Positions 33,799-43,633 of a DNA stretch of 64,000 bases are shown piece by piece. Positions within the stretch are counted from its first letter, which is position 1. Each line of letters opens with the position of its first letter. The stretch is from Mesorhizobium sangaii. Lineage in GTDB: Bacteria > Pseudomonadota > Alphaproteobacteria > Rhizobiales > Rhizobiaceae. The stretch covers positions 1-64,000 of the forward strand of contig NZ_JACHEF010000006.1 in NCBI RefSeq assembly GCF_014207355.1. Reading direction: 5' to 3'. The translations under genes were made by a program, and so were the position numbers. A model generated the notes under the pieces. That model worked only from the letters and a program-made list of their open reading frames with translations. It was not told the origin of the DNA and did not search any database.

Positions 33799-34398
33799 TC
33801 ATCCAGCTTTTAGGGTCAGGTCGATTACCCTGATCAGGGCGGCGGCGGCCTGCCGCTGCCCGCCGGCATCGCTGATGCGCGCCTTCATGCCTTCCAGCCC
33901 GTCGAGCAGCATGTCGGCAAGCGATTGCGCCGACAGGCCCTTGGCGGCGAGATCGACGCCGTTCCTGGCAGCCTCGCCGTCGATCGCGGCGGCGATATGT
34001 TCGACAAGACCGCCGCGCCAGCAGCCGACCAAATCGCCAAGGCTCGATTTCATGTCCAGCAATTCGGCGCCATGCGGCGAGGCAACGACCGCGCTCATCA
34101 TCGAGATGAACGCCTCGTCGATGGCTCGCGTCATGCGCTCGCTGAAAGCACCGTCGCCGGCCAGAGACATTTTCGCCGCGTCGACCGAGCGCGACAGCAC
34201 CATCATGGCGATCGCGCGGAAAATGTCGGTCTTGTTCTTGAACAGGAGATAGAGCGCCGGCCGCGACATGTCGGCGGCGCGGGCGATGTCGTCCATGGTG
34301 GTGCGGGAGAAGCCATAGGCCAAAAACACCCTCATAGCGCCATCCAGGATACGGACGCGTTTGGGGTCGGCGATGGCGATGTCTTCGATTTGATCCAT
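33799..34398 (-). CDS. TetR family regulator
   Basis: Repressor of 199 residues. The N-terminal helix-turn-helix reads RILDGAMRVFLAYGFSRTTM then DIARAADMSRPALYLLFKNK, a clear TetR domain; the C-terminal ligand-binding part is variable. It diverges from the Mo-hydroxylase operon and a perfect 9-base inverted repeat lies in the shared upstream region, so control of that operon and of itself is likely. The ligand is unknown, perhaps an aldehyde or N-heterocycle. Confidence 0.9.
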   Translation of the reverse strand: MDQIEDIAIADPKRVRILDGAMRVFLAYGFSRTTMDDIARAADMSRPALYLLFKNKTDIFRAIAMMVLSRSVDAAKMSLAGDGAFSERMTRAIDEAFISMMSAVVASPHGAELLDMKSSLGDLVGCWRGGLVEHIAAAIDGEAARNGVDLAAKGLSAQSLADMLLDGLEGMKARISDAGGQRQAAAALIRVIDLTLKAG

Positions 34399-34426
34399 GG
34401 AGCTACATTATCCTGCAAAAATCTCA

Positions 34427-34453
34427 ATTGACAAAATGACGAAATTTGTCAAT
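34427..34453. promoter_or_regulatory. TetR operator candidate
   Basis: ATTGACAAA (34427-34435) and TTTGTCAAT (34445-34453) are perfect inverted repeats with a 9-base spacer, between divergent tetR and the Mo-hydroxylase operon. TTGACA within the arm could also serve as a -35 box, fitting repression by occlusion. Confidence 0.7.
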
Positions 34454-34521
34454 CTGTATCGCGACGAGGCGACCCAAGAGGACGCTTCGCTTGGGCTGTG
34501 GACGACAACAAAGGGTATCCC

Positions 34522-34983
34522 ATGCGCCTCACCGTCGACGGGCAGTCATTCGACATCAACGCCGATCCCGACATGCCGCTGCTGTGGGCGCTGCGCGATC
34601 TCATTGGCAAGACCGGACCGAAATTCGGCTGCGGCATCGCCGCCTGCGGCGCCTGCACCGTGCATGTCGACGGTCAGCCGGTGCGCTCCTGCTCACTCCC
34701 GGTCAGCCAGGTCAGCGGTGCCGTCACCACCATCGAGGGCATCGGCACGGCGGACAAGCTCCATCCCGTGCAGCAGGCATGGCTGGAGGAACAGGTCGCG
34801 CAATGCGGCTACTGCCAGGCCGGCCAGATCATGAGCGCTGTGGCGTTGCTCGACGAGGTGGCCGATCCGAGCGACGACGACATTGATAACGCGATGGGCG
34901 GCAATCTCTGCCGCTGCGGCACCTATCCCAAGATACGCTCGGCCATCAAGAAGGCCGCTGCGCTCAAGACGGCGGGGCTCTGA
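34522..34983 (+). CDS. 2Fe-2S subunit of Mo hydroxylase (IorA-like)
   Basis: Small iron-sulfur subunit of 153 residues of the xanthine oxidase family, of the isoquinoline 1-oxidoreductase alpha type. The plant-type cluster text is CGIAACGACTVHVDG with a later cysteine in RSCSLP, and the second cluster is CGYCQAGQIM with CRCGTYP. It carries electrons from the Mo site to the next acceptor. The start at 34522 follows AAGGG; a GTG at 34498 would extend it by eight residues. The large subunit begins two bases after its stop. Confidence 0.92.
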   Translation: MRLTVDGQSFDINADPDMPLLWALRDLIGKTGPKFGCGIAACGACTVHVDGQPVRSCSLPVSQVSGAVTTIEGIGTADKLHPVQQAWLEEQVAQCGYCQAGQIMSAVALLDEVADPSDDDIDNAMGGNLCRCGTYPKIRSAIKKAAALKTAGL

Positions 34984-34985
34984 CC

Positions 34986-37259
34986 GTGGCCAGTGTTGGA
35001 AAGATCGCCCGCCGTACGTTCCTGATCGGCGCCGCTGCCGTCGCTGGCGGCGTGGCCGTCGGCTACTACTATTATCGCAAGCCATTTGCGAACCCGCTTG
35101 AGGCCGATCTCGGCAAGAGTGAGGTGACGTTCAACCCCTATGTGAAGATCGGCGCCGACAACACCATCACCGTCGTCGCGCCGCGCGCCGAGATGGGGCA
35201 AGGCATCTCGACGACGCTGGCTGTCATGGTCGCCGAAGAACTCGATGTCGGTCTCGATCAGGTCAATGTCGAACACGGCCCGGCCTCCTATGCCTATTAC
35301 AACGCCGCGATCCTCGAAGAGGGTGGCCCGTTCGCCTTCTTCGACGAGAGCATGACCGCGCAGGCGGTGCGCTCAGGTCTCGGCGTGGTCGGCAAGCTCC
35401 TTGCTATCCAGGCCACCGGCGGTTCGGCTTCGGTGCGCGACGGTTTCGACAAGATGCGCCAGGCCGGCGCCGCAGCCCGGCAATTGCTGATTGCTGCGGC
35501 GGCGCAGAAACTTGGCGTTGCCGCCGCCGATCTGGAAACGGCCAATGGGTCGATCCTGCATAAGGCGTCTGGCAAGTCGCTGACCTATGGCGCGGTTGCC
35601 GTTGCTGCCGCTGCCATGGCGCCGCCGGCCGAAGTCAGGCTCAAAGACCGGGCCGACTGGAAACTGCTGGGAAAGCCGCAGAAGCGCATCGACATGCTGG
35701 CCAAGGTCACAGGGGCGCCGATCTTCGGCATCGATGTCAGGCTGCCGGACATGCTCTACGGCACGGTCAAGATGAGCCCGCGCTTCTGGGCCAAGCCGGT
35801 CAAGGCGAATCTCGCCAAAGCCGAGAAAATGCCCGGCGTGATCAAGATCGTAGCGCTCGAGACGAATTACGGTCACGGCTTCGGCATCATCGCGCAAAAT
35901 ACCTGGGCGGCCTTCAAGGCGGCCGATGCCATCGACGCCCAATGGGCGGATCCCGAATATCCGCTCAGCAGCGACGCCATTTCCGACGTGCTCAAACAGG
36001 CGCTCGGCGCCAAGGGTTCGGCAATGCGCGACAATGGCGATGTTGATACCGCCTTCGCCGACGCGCCACGCGAAAGGATGGTCGAGGCAGACTATGCGGT
36101 GCCTTATCTGGCGCATGCGACCATGGAGCCGATGAACGCCACGGCGCGGTTCAAGGACGGTGCCCTCGACATCTGGTGCGGCAACCAGGCACCGACGCTG
36201 GTGCGGCAGCTTTGCGCCAATGTGGTCGGAATCGAACAGGAGAAGGTCACCGTCCACACCACCTTCATGGGCGGTGGTTTCGGCCGCCGCGTCGAGATGG
36301 ATTACGCGCTGTGCGCCGCGCTGATGGCGAAGGAGACCGGCGGGCGCCCGATCAAGGTGACCTGGACGCGCGAAGAGGACATGCGCCATGACGCCTACCG
36401 GCCGGCCGCGGTCGGCAAGTTCCAGGCGCGGCTTGGCGACGACGGCCTGCCGGTCGCCGTCTACATGAAAATCGCCTCGCCATCCATGATAGCCAGCACC
36501 TTGCGCCGGCTGTTCCCCTCGATATCGCCGCTTGGACCCGACAAGAGCATCGTCGACGGCGCCTATGACCAGCCCTACACCATCCCGAACTATCGGGTGA
36601 GTGGTGTCGCCGCCCCTGTCTCCATTCCCGTCGGCTCCTGGCGATCGGTCGGCAGTTCGGTCAACGGCTTCTTCCATGAGGGCTTCATGGACGAGATCGC
36701 CACAGCCGCCAAAATCGATCCGGTCGAGATGCGCAAGAAGCTGATGGCCGCCTATCCCGCGGCGGTGAAGGTGGTGGAAAAAGTCGCGGCGATGGCGAAA
36801 TGGGGCGAGGCGCTGCCTGCCGGCAAGGCCAAGGGCATGGCCTTCACGCTGTCCTTCGGCAGTTGGGTCGGCGAGATCATCCAGGTGGCGGATACGCCGG
36901 CCGGCATCCGCATCGAGAAGGTATGGATCGCCGCCGATGTCGGTACCGCGCTCGATCCGGGCATCATCGAGGCACAGCTGATTTCCGCCGCCATCTACGG
37001 TCTTTCGGCGGCCATGGGACAGGAGATCACCTTCGCCGACGGTATGGTCGAACAGTCGAACTTCCACGATTTCGACGCCATGCGGATCTTCCAGTGCCCG
37101 GTCTTCGACGTCGCCATCCTGGAAAATTTCCACAAGATGGGCGGCGTCGGCGAGGTCGGCACTCCGCCGGCGGCACCGGCGCTGGCCAATGCCATCTTCG
37201 CGCTCTCAGGCAAGCGCATCCGCACGCTGCCTTTGTCGAAAACGGTGGCCTTCGCATGA
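34986..37259 (+). CDS. Molybdopterin-binding subunit of Mo hydroxylase (IorB-like)
   Basis: Catalytic subunit of 757 residues. A GTG start gives a twin-arginine signal (ARRTFLIGAAAVAGG), so the complex is exported folded, with its 2Fe-2S partner probably carried along. Molybdopterin marks include MGGGFGRRVEMD and ATMEPMNATA, and the base glutamate lies in GVGEVGTPPAAPA. Relatives oxidise N-heterocycles or aldehydes with water as the oxygen source. Electrons probably pass to the diheme cytochrome encoded next. The stop overlaps the start of that gene. Confidence 0.9.
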   Translation: MASVGKIARRTFLIGAAAVAGGVAVGYYYYRKPFANPLEADLGKSEVTFNPYVKIGADNTITVVAPRAEMGQGISTTLAVMVAEELDVGLDQVNVEHGPASYAYYNAAILEEGGPFAFFDESMTAQAVRSGLGVVGKLLAIQATGGSASVRDGFDKMRQAGAAARQLLIAAAAQKLGVAAADLETANGSILHKASGKSLTYGAVAVAAAAMAPPAEVRLKDRADWKLLGKPQKRIDMLAKVTGAPIFGIDVRLPDMLYGTVKMSPRFWAKPVKANLAKAEKMPGVIKIVALETNYGHGFGIIAQNTWAAFKAADAIDAQWADPEYPLSSDAISDVLKQALGAKGSAMRDNGDVDTAFADAPRERMVEADYAVPYLAHATMEPMNATARFKDGALDIWCGNQAPTLVRQLCANVVGIEQEKVTVHTTFMGGGFGRRVEMDYALCAALMAKETGGRPIKVTWTREEDMRHDAYRPAAVGKFQARLGDDGLPVAVYMKIASPSMIASTLRRLFPSISPLGPDKSIVDGAYDQPYTIPNYRVSGVAAPVSIPVGSWRSVGSSVNGFFHEGFMDEIATAAKIDPVEMRKKLMAAYPAAVKVVEKVAAMAKWGEALPAGKAKGMAFTLSFGSWVGEIIQVADTPAGIRIEKVWIAADVGTALDPGIIEAQLISAAIYGLSAAMGQEITFADGMVEQSNFHDFDAMRIFQCPVFDVAILENFHKMGGVGEVGTPPAAPALANAIFALSGKRIRTLPLSKTVAFA

Positions 37260-37861
37260 AGCGGCTCCTCATCATGCTGACGCCTGCTGCCATGCTCGTT
37301 CTCGCGGCGCCGTTCGCAACCGCACAGGAGAGCCAAACACCACCGAGCCAGGCGGTCGACACGACCAAGGGCCTGTCCGAATGGGACAAGATTTATGCGG
37401 TGTTCTCACATCCGCGCTGCGCCGATTGTCATGTCGCGGACGACCGGCCGCGCTGGTCGGGTGCGCACTATGGCGGCACGCGCGTGCACGCCTTCAATAT
37501 CCAGCGCGGCACCGACGGATCGGGCTTCGGCAATCCGGGCCTGCGCTGCACGACCTGCCATTTCGCAAGCAATTCCAATGAATTGCACGGACCGCCCGGA
37601 GCCGAGAACTGGCGTCTGGCGCCGGCCGAGATGGCCTGGTTCGGGAAATCCTCGGCCGAAATCTGCACCGAGATCAAGGATCCGGAGCGCAATGGCGGTC
37701 GCAGTTCGGACGATATCGCGCTGCATGTTCGCGACGACAGGCTGGTCGGTTGGGGCTGGGCGCCGGGGTCGACCCGTGAGCCGGCTCCGGGCTCGGCCGA
37801 AGCAACCTTTCAAGCGATCGAAAACTGGATGGCTGTGGGTTCACCTTGCCCGGTGCCGTAA
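37256..37861 (+). CDS. Diheme c-type cytochrome
   Basis: Periplasmic protein of 201 residues with a signal peptide ending ATAQES. Two heme c sites, CADCH and CTTCH, lie about 45 residues apart, while the rest does not resemble a simple cytochrome c fold. The ATG overlaps the large-subunit stop (ATGA), so it belongs to the Mo-hydroxylase operon and is the likely electron acceptor linking it to the respiratory chain. The open frame continues upstream without a signal, so this start is preferred. Confidence 0.87.
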   Translation: MKRLLIMLTPAAMLVLAAPFATAQESQTPPSQAVDTTKGLSEWDKIYAVFSHPRCADCHVADDRPRWSGAHYGGTRVHAFNIQRGTDGSGFGNPGLRCTTCHFASNSNELHGPPGAENWRLAPAEMAWFGKSSAEICTEIKDPERNGGRSSDDIALHVRDDRLVGWGWAPGSTREPAPGSAEATFQAIENWMAVGSPCPVP

Positions 37862-37866
37862 TGGTC

Positions 37867-37900
37867 TTGCAACTTTAAGGCTATATTGCAGTGCAACTTT
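37867..37900. repeat. TGCAACTTT direct repeat upstream of RND operon
   Basis: TGCAACTTT occurs at 37868-37876 and 37892-37900, a 24-base period, in the 157-base gap before the RND efflux genes, with CTATAT between them. It could be a regulator site or promoter part. Nothing else is visible in the gap. Confidence 0.45.
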
Positions 37901-38018
37901 GATGTAGAAACGCGCTTCGCCGATCACGGCAAATTGAACACGGCCTGGCGCGCACCCATATCGGCGACGCGCCCGCGTTACGAGGACGCTGGCCGAATCC
38001 GCAGTGGAAAAAACGACG

Positions 38019-39191
38019 ATGAGAATCAGGTTTCACAAGCTTGCAGCCGTTGTTGTGCTCTTTGGTTTCGCGGCCTGGATGACGACAGGCGAGTTTTCGT
38101 CGGTCGGCAGCGTCGCCGCCAACAAGGCCAAGGCTGCCGAAGTCGAGAAGGGCAAGGCGCCTGACGCGAACAAGCCCAAGGCTGCCGAAGCCGAGCCGAA
38201 GGTACCGTTGCGCACCGTCGCTGTGGTGACGCCGCCGCGCAAGACCTATGCGCGCGCCATCCGCATTTCTGGATTGACCGAAGCTGACAAGCGGGCGGTG
38301 CTGGGGACGCGCGTTGCCGGTGTCATCGACAAGTTGCCGGTCAAGCAGGGCCAGCACGTCAAGACCGGCGATCTGGTGCTGATGCTTGCCGCCGAGGAAA
38401 AGATCTCCATGGTCGACAACGCTAAGCAATTGGTTGTGCAGCGCCAGGCCGAGTTGGATGCAGCTCTGCAACTCATGAAGTCAGGCAATTTGCCGAAGCT
38501 GCAGCTCGATACGGCCCGCTCGAACCTGACCTCGGCGCAGTCGCTGCTGGAAACGGCACAGGCCTTACTAGAGCGCAATGAGGTGAGGGCACCTTTCGAC
38601 GGAGTTATTGACCGGGTGCCGGTGGAACTTGGCAGTTCCATCATGGAGGGCGGCGAGGTGGCAACCATCCTCAAGCTTGACCCGGTGATCGCCCGCGGCG
38701 AAATCAGCGAGCGCGACCTCGGCTACCTCAAGCTCGGCGACAAGGCCAATGTCCGACTGGTCAGCGGCCAGACGGTCGAAGGCACCGTGCGCTACATCAG
38801 CCGCGACGCGTCGTCGGCGACCCGCACTTTTCGCGTCGAGGTGGCGATCCCCAATGGCGACGGCTCCGTGCCCGCCGGTATGACGGCGGAAATCGCGCTC
38901 AACGCGCAACCGACCGACGCGGTCGTGCTGCCGCGCTCGGTGGTGACGCTCGGCGACAAGGGCGACCTCGGCATCCGGGCCGTCGGCAAGGACAACAAGG
39001 TGGCGTTCTTCCCGATCGACCTCGTCGACGACACGCCGACCGGCCTTGTGCTCGGCGGCATCCCTGCCGACGCGCGCATCATCGTCGCCGGCCAGGAACT
39101 GGTGAAGGAAGGCGATGTCGTCAATCCGGTCGAGGCCGACCAGGCGACCCTGCGGAAGCTGCTGGGCGAAGCGACCGCCGGGACGCAGTAG
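38019..39191 (+). CDS. RND efflux periplasmic adaptor
   Basis: Membrane-fusion protein of 390 residues. A signal or anchor segment spans residues 7-25, followed by an Ala/Lys-rich linker (KAKAAEVEKGKAPDANKPKA). Then come the lipoyl-like half (GVIDKLPVKQGQHVKTGDLV), a helical hairpin, the second lipoyl half (RAPFDGVIDRVPVELGS) and the beta-barrel domain. I chose the ATG at 38019 (MRIRFHKLAA); a GTG at 38004 is also in frame. It is followed 79 bases later by its RND pump. Confidence 0.9.
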   Translation: MRIRFHKLAAVVVLFGFAAWMTTGEFSSVGSVAANKAKAAEVEKGKAPDANKPKAAEAEPKVPLRTVAVVTPPRKTYARAIRISGLTEADKRAVLGTRVAGVIDKLPVKQGQHVKTGDLVLMLAAEEKISMVDNAKQLVVQRQAELDAALQLMKSGNLPKLQLDTARSNLTSAQSLLETAQALLERNEVRAPFDGVIDRVPVELGSSIMEGGEVATILKLDPVIARGEISERDLGYLKLGDKANVRLVSGQTVEGTVRYISRDASSATRTFRVEVAIPNGDGSVPAGMTAEIALNAQPTDAVVLPRSVVTLGDKGDLGIRAVGKDNKVAFFPIDLVDDTPTGLVLGGIPADARIIVAGQELVKEGDVVNPVEADQATLRKLLGEATAGTQ

Positions 39192-39270
39192 CAGGGGTCG
39201 CGACGGACCACCCCTGGGCGGGACAATCGGCTGCAACGCAGCTCCTGAAATTCGAAAACAGGCGTTAGCC

Positions 39271-42200
39271 ATGGATATCGTCAGACTCGCAATCAACAAT
39301 GCCCGCCTGACCATCTCGGTGCTGGTCTTCCTTCTGCTCGCCGGCTGGGTCGCTTATCAGTCAACGCCAAAGGAAGCGGAACCCGACGTTCCGATTCCGA
39401 TGATGTATGTCAGCCTGATCTATCAAGGCATTTCGCCCGAGGATTCGGAGCGCCTTCTGCTGCGGCCGATGGAAAGCAAGCTGAAGAGCCTGAAGGGCCT
39501 CAAGGAAATGCGCTCGGCCGCCTTCCAGGGCGGCGGCTACGTGCTGGTCGAGTTCCAGCCGCAGACCAATCTGGCGACGGCACTGCAGGACACGCGCAGC
39601 AAGGTGCAGGATGGCAAGGCCGACCTGCCGCAGGCGGCCGAAGAACCTGTTGTTACCGAGGTCAATATCTCCGAATTCCCCGTCCTCGTCGTCACCCTGT
39701 CAGGCGAATTGCCCGAGCGTGTGCTGACCGCTGCCGCGCGCGAACTGCGCGACCGCATCGAAGAAGTGCCCGGCGTTCTCGAAGGCTCGCTGCAGGGCGC
39801 GCGCGACGACCTCGTCGAGGTCGTCATCGATCCGATGAAGCTGTCTTCCTACGGACTGCAGCTCGATCAGCTGATCGGTGCGGTCGGCAACTCCAACAGC
39901 CTGGTCGCCGCCGGCAATATCGAGGGCTCGGAGGGCAAATACGCCGTCAAGGTGCCGTCGCTGATCGAGACGCCCGAGGATGTGGCGGCGCTGCCGGTGG
40001 TCGCCGGCCCCAATGCCGTGGTTCAGGCCAAGGACATCGCGACGATCCGCTCCACCTTCAAGGATGCCGAGACGGTGACCCGGCTCAACGGCAAGCCGGC
40101 CATCGCCATCGAAGTGAAAAAGCGCATCGGCGCCAATCTGATCGACACGCTCACCAAGGTGAGGGAGGTCTCCGACGCTTTCGTCAAGACCATGCCGCAA
40201 GGCATGAATGTCACCTACACGCAGGACAAGTCGGTCTTCGTCAACCAGCTGCTCGGCGATCTGCAGAACCATGTGATGATCGCCGTCATCCTGGTGTTCA
40301 TCGTCATCCTCTACGCGCTGTCCGGCCGTGCCTCGCTGTTGATCGGCCTGGCCATTCCATCATCGTTCCTGATCGGCATCTTGTTGCTTGCGATGATGGG
40401 CTACACGATCAACATGATCGTGCTGTTCAGCCTCATCCTGGCGGTCGGCATGCTTGTCGACGATGCCATCATCGTCACCGAATTCGCCGAGCGGCGGATG
40501 GGCGAGGGCATGCCGAAGGCGGAAGCTTTCGCGCTTGCCGCCAAGCGCATGGCCGGTCCGGTCATCGCCGCGACGATGACGCGTATCGCCGCCTTCTCGC
40601 CGCTGCTGTTCTGGCCGGGCATCATCGGCGACTTCATGAAATACATGCCGATCACGCTGATCGTCACGCTGTCGGCCTCGATGCTCTACGCGCTGGTATT
40701 CGCGCCGACGCTGGGGGCGATCTTCGCCAAGGCGCCCGAGCACCATGCGGATGACAATCGCGACGGCTGGTACATGGCCATCGTCAAGCAGGCGGTGCGC
40801 TTCCCCATCACCGTGCTGGTGCTGACCGTGGCGCTGCTGTTCGGCGTCGGCTTTGCCTATTCGAAATATGGCGCCGGTGTCGAGTTCTTCCCCAGTGTCG
40901 AGCCAGACTACGGCCTGCTCTACGTGCACGCTCGCGGCAACCTTTCGCTGGCCGAAATGGATACCGCGACCAAGACTGCCGAAAACAGGCTGCTCGGCTG
41001 GCCCGGCATCAAATCGGTCTACACCCGCGTCGGCAAGACCCAGGGCGGTGGGCAGGACGTTCCGGAAGACGTGGTCGGCGTCATCCAGTATGAATTCATC
41101 GACTGGCGCGAGCGCAAGTCGGCGAACCAGATCCTGAACGATTTGCGTGGCGTCATGGCCGGTATTCCCGGCGTCGATGTCGAGGTTCGCGTGCCCGAAG
41201 CCGGTCCGCCAACCGGCAAGCCGATCCAGATCAGGCTTTCGGCGATCGATCCCAAGGGGCTCGACGACAAGGCGCGCGCCGTCGCGGCCCGCATTGCCAA
41301 GGTGCCCGGCGTCATCGACATTTCCGACGGTCTGCCGCCGCCTGGCGTCGACTGGGCGCTCGAGGTCGACCGCGCCAAGGCGGCGCAGTACGGCATCAGC
41401 CCGACTTCGGTCGGAACGGTGGTGCAACTGGTGACCAACGGGCTGAAGCTCTCGGAATACCGGCCGGCCGGTGCTGACGATGCCGTCGACATCAGGCTGC
41501 GCTTGCCCGAGGATCGTCGCACGCTGTCGACGCTAGACGAGCTGAGGGTGCAGACCTCGCAAGGCTCGGTACCGATTTCGAATTTTGTCGTGCGCAAGCC
41601 CGAACCGACCGTCGGTATCCTCAACCGCATCGACGGCGCCCGTACGGTGGTCGTGCAGGCAAACGTCGCCGCCGGCACCCAGGTCGCGGCCGTGCAACAG
41701 GAGGTCACCAAGGCTGTCGCCGATATGGATCTCGGCAGCGGCATACGCTGGAAGCTGGCCGGTTCCAACGAAGACAGTGCGGAGGCCAGCGCCTTCCTCG
41801 GCAAGGCATTCGGCGCGGCGATCTTCCTGATCTTCCTCGTGCTTTTGATGCAGTTCAACAAATTCACCAGCGTGCTGATGGTGCTGTCCTGCGTGGTCAT
41901 GGCGACGATCGGCGTGTTCCTGGGGTTGCTGTTGACGGGAGAGGCCTTCGGCATCGTCATGTCGGGCATCGGCGTCATCGCGCTGGCCGGCGTGGTGGTG
42001 AACAACAACATCGTGCTGATCGACACCTATGACCGGTTGCGAGAAGAAGGCTGGGACAAGATGGAAGCGGTGTTGCAGACCTGCCGCGAGCGCGCCCGTC
42101 CGGTGGTGCTGACGGCGGTGTCGGCCATCCTCGGTGTGCTGCCGATCGCCTTCGGCCTTGGCCTCGAAATCTTCCATCACGAGACGACGATCAACGCGCC

Positions 42201-42444
42201 GTCGACGCAATGGTGGATCTCGCTGTCGTCGGCGATCGTCTTCGGCCTGTCCTTTGCGACCTTGCTGACGCTGGTGGTGACGCCGTCGATGCTGATGATC
42301 TTCACGCGCAGCAAGAACAGCCGCTTCTACGCGTTTTTCCGTCGGCTATTCCGGCGCGGCAAGGGAAAGGTCTCGTCGACCGACACGCCGGACACGGATG
42401 TGGGCGGCGAGCCGGCTATCGCCTTTCCGAAGGCAGCCGAATGA
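39271..42444 (+). CDS. RND efflux pump, inner-membrane permease
   Basis: Proton-driven export pump of 1057 residues with twelve helices and two large periplasmic loops. The paired aspartates of TM4 lie in VGMLVDDAIIVTE. The second half repeats the fold (GVIALAGVVVNNNIVLIDTY). This is the AcrB/MdtB-like superfamily, and the sequence near SLIYQGISPEDSERLLLRPM is typical of the branch without a dedicated outer-membrane gene in the operon. The substrate is unknown. No regulator is adjacent. A strong terminator follows. Confidence 0.93.
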   Translation: MDIVRLAINNARLTISVLVFLLLAGWVAYQSTPKEAEPDVPIPMMYVSLIYQGISPEDSERLLLRPMESKLKSLKGLKEMRSAAFQGGGYVLVEFQPQTNLATALQDTRSKVQDGKADLPQAAEEPVVTEVNISEFPVLVVTLSGELPERVLTAAARELRDRIEEVPGVLEGSLQGARDDLVEVVIDPMKLSSYGLQLDQLIGAVGNSNSLVAAGNIEGSEGKYAVKVPSLIETPEDVAALPVVAGPNAVVQAKDIATIRSTFKDAETVTRLNGKPAIAIEVKKRIGANLIDTLTKVREVSDAFVKTMPQGMNVTYTQDKSVFVNQLLGDLQNHVMIAVILVFIVILYALSGRASLLIGLAIPSSFLIGILLLAMMGYTINMIVLFSLILAVGMLVDDAIIVTEFAERRMGEGMPKAEAFALAAKRMAGPVIAATMTRIAAFSPLLFWPGIIGDFMKYMPITLIVTLSASMLYALVFAPTLGAIFAKAPEHHADDNRDGWYMAIVKQAVRFPITVLVLTVALLFGVGFAYSKYGAGVEFFPSVEPDYGLLYVHARGNLSLAEMDTATKTAENRLLGWPGIKSVYTRVGKTQGGGQDVPEDVVGVIQYEFIDWRERKSANQILNDLRGVMAGIPGVDVEVRVPEAGPPTGKPIQIRLSAIDPKGLDDKARAVAARIAKVPGVIDISDGLPPPGVDWALEVDRAKAAQYGISPTSVGTVVQLVTNGLKLSEYRPAGADDAVDIRLRLPEDRRTLSTLDELRVQTSQGSVPISNFVVRKPEPTVGILNRIDGARTVVVQANVAAGTQVAAVQQEVTKAVADMDLGSGIRWKLAGSNEDSAEASAFLGKAFGAAIFLIFLVLLMQFNKFTSVLMVLSCVVMATIGVFLGLLLTGEAFGIVMSGIGVIALAGVVVNNNIVLIDTYDRLREEGWDKMEAVLQTCRERARPVVLTAVSAILGVLPIAFGLGLEIFHHETTINAPSTQWWISLSSAIVFGLSFATLLTLVVTPSMLMIFTRSKNSRFYAFFRRLFRRGKGKVSSTDTPDTDVGGEPAIAFPKAAE

Positions 42445-42467
42445 GGCGGCATGCGAACCTCTGACGC

Positions 42468-42499
42468 AAAGGCCGCCCGGAGCAACCGGGCGGCCTTTT
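42468..42499 (+). terminator. Terminator after RND operon
   Basis: AAAGGCCGCCCGG (42468-42480), loop AGCAA, CCGGGCGGCCTTTT (42486-42499): a long GC stem with a T-run, 23 bases after the pump stop. The A-rich 5' side lets it act also for the converging epimerase gene. Confidence 0.92.
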
Positions 42500-42576
42500 G
42501 CATTGTTTTCCCCAGAGCAATGCGAAGCATGGTGCCCAAGGGCACGCATGGCGGCTGCGCCCGCCGAAATGCAATA

Positions 42577-43536
42577 TCAGGCAGCCTTCGCAACGCCGTT
42601 CACGGTGGTGATGCCGATGTCTTCGAGAGCCTCGGCGACCGCTCGATCCAGGGGCGTGTGCGGGATCGCACCGATGATGCCTTCCAGCCTTGCCGAGGCC
42701 AGCTGATGCGGTTCGAAGCGCAGATAGGACATCGACACGATCTCGCGCCACATGGCCACGAACGGGCTGCCGGCGCGCAGCACCCACCACGGCATCGAGG
42801 TCATCTTGAGCGAGCGACCGAGCGCCTTTTCGGCTGCGGCCTTGATCTCCAGGTCGGTGACGGCATGGCCGGGAAAATTGAGCGCTTCATAGGCGCCCAG
42901 CTTGCCGAGATTTCCGGCCAGGCCGACGAAAGCCTTGGCGAAGTCCGGCAGATAGGCCCATTCATGCACCAGATCGACAGGGCCGGGCGCGGTATAGATG
43001 CCCTTGTTCATCTTGGCGGCGACGACCAGATCGAACCATGACCCGCTGCCGGTGCCGCCGAAGAAGTCGCCGGCCCGCAAGATAATGGTGCGGACGCGGC
43101 CCGCGTCCGCCTCGCGGCGGAAGATGTCTTCCATGGCGCAGCGGATGCGGCCCTTTTCCGTCGTCGGGTGGAACGGCGTGTCCTCGGTGATCACCGCCGG
43201 CATCGGCGAGCCGTAGTTGTAGACGGTGCCGGGGAAGAGGTGCAGCGTGCCGTTCGCACGGCAGGCGGCCATGACGTTTTCGGCCATCGGAAGGCACTTG
43301 CCCCAGTCGGTGTAGATCGGGTTGAGGCCGTTGAAGATGATGTCGACGCCTTGCGTGGCGCGGATCAGGGCTCCGCGGTCGAGCGCGTCGCCGGCAGCGG
43401 CCGTGGCGCCCTTGAGTTCGGCGGGCACCTTGCCGCTGCGGGTGATTGCGCGGACGTCATAGCCCGCATCGATGAAGGCCCTGGCGACCACGCGGCCGAG
43501 CCGGCCATTGGCACCGAGAATAGCGATCTTGGTCAT
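42577..43536 (-). CDS. NAD(P)-dependent epimerase/dehydratase-like protein
   Basis: Short-chain extended-type protein of 319 residues. The cofactor motif GANGRLGRVVA is at the N-terminus, and the text GTVYNYGSPMPAVITEDTPF carries the usual YxxxK-region tyrosine in altered form, so catalysis may differ from true sugar epimerases. It resembles NmrA/atypical SDR proteins. It diverges from a LysR regulator, which is likely to control it. The substrate is unknown. Confidence 0.85.
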   Translation of the reverse strand: MTKIAILGANGRLGRVVARAFIDAGYDVRAITRSGKVPAELKGATAAAGDALDRGALIRATQGVDIIFNGLNPIYTDWGKCLPMAENVMAACRANGTLHLFPGTVYNYGSPMPAVITEDTPFHPTTEKGRIRCAMEDIFRREADAGRVRTIILRAGDFFGGTGSGSWFDLVVAAKMNKGIYTAPGPVDLVHEWAYLPDFAKAFVGLAGNLGKLGAYEALNFPGHAVTDLEIKAAAEKALGRSLKMTSMPWWVLRAGSPFVAMWREIVSMSYLRFEPHQLASARLEGIIGAIPHTPLDRAVAEALEDIGITTVNGVAKAA

Positions 43537-43619
43537 TTCTCGTCTCCGTGTTGATGTTTGCAGCTCGAATATGGTCCTCTCGCATACGAATGGAAATTGA
43601 CCATGAATCGGTTTCTGAT

Positions 43620-43633
43620 ATTCATAAATGAAT
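43620..43633. promoter_or_regulatory. Palindrome over the LysR start
   Basis: ATTCATAAATGAAT is a perfect 14-base palindrome that runs into the LysR start codon at 43632. Its T-N11-A layout fits a LysR site and could give autoregulation. Confidence 0.5.
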
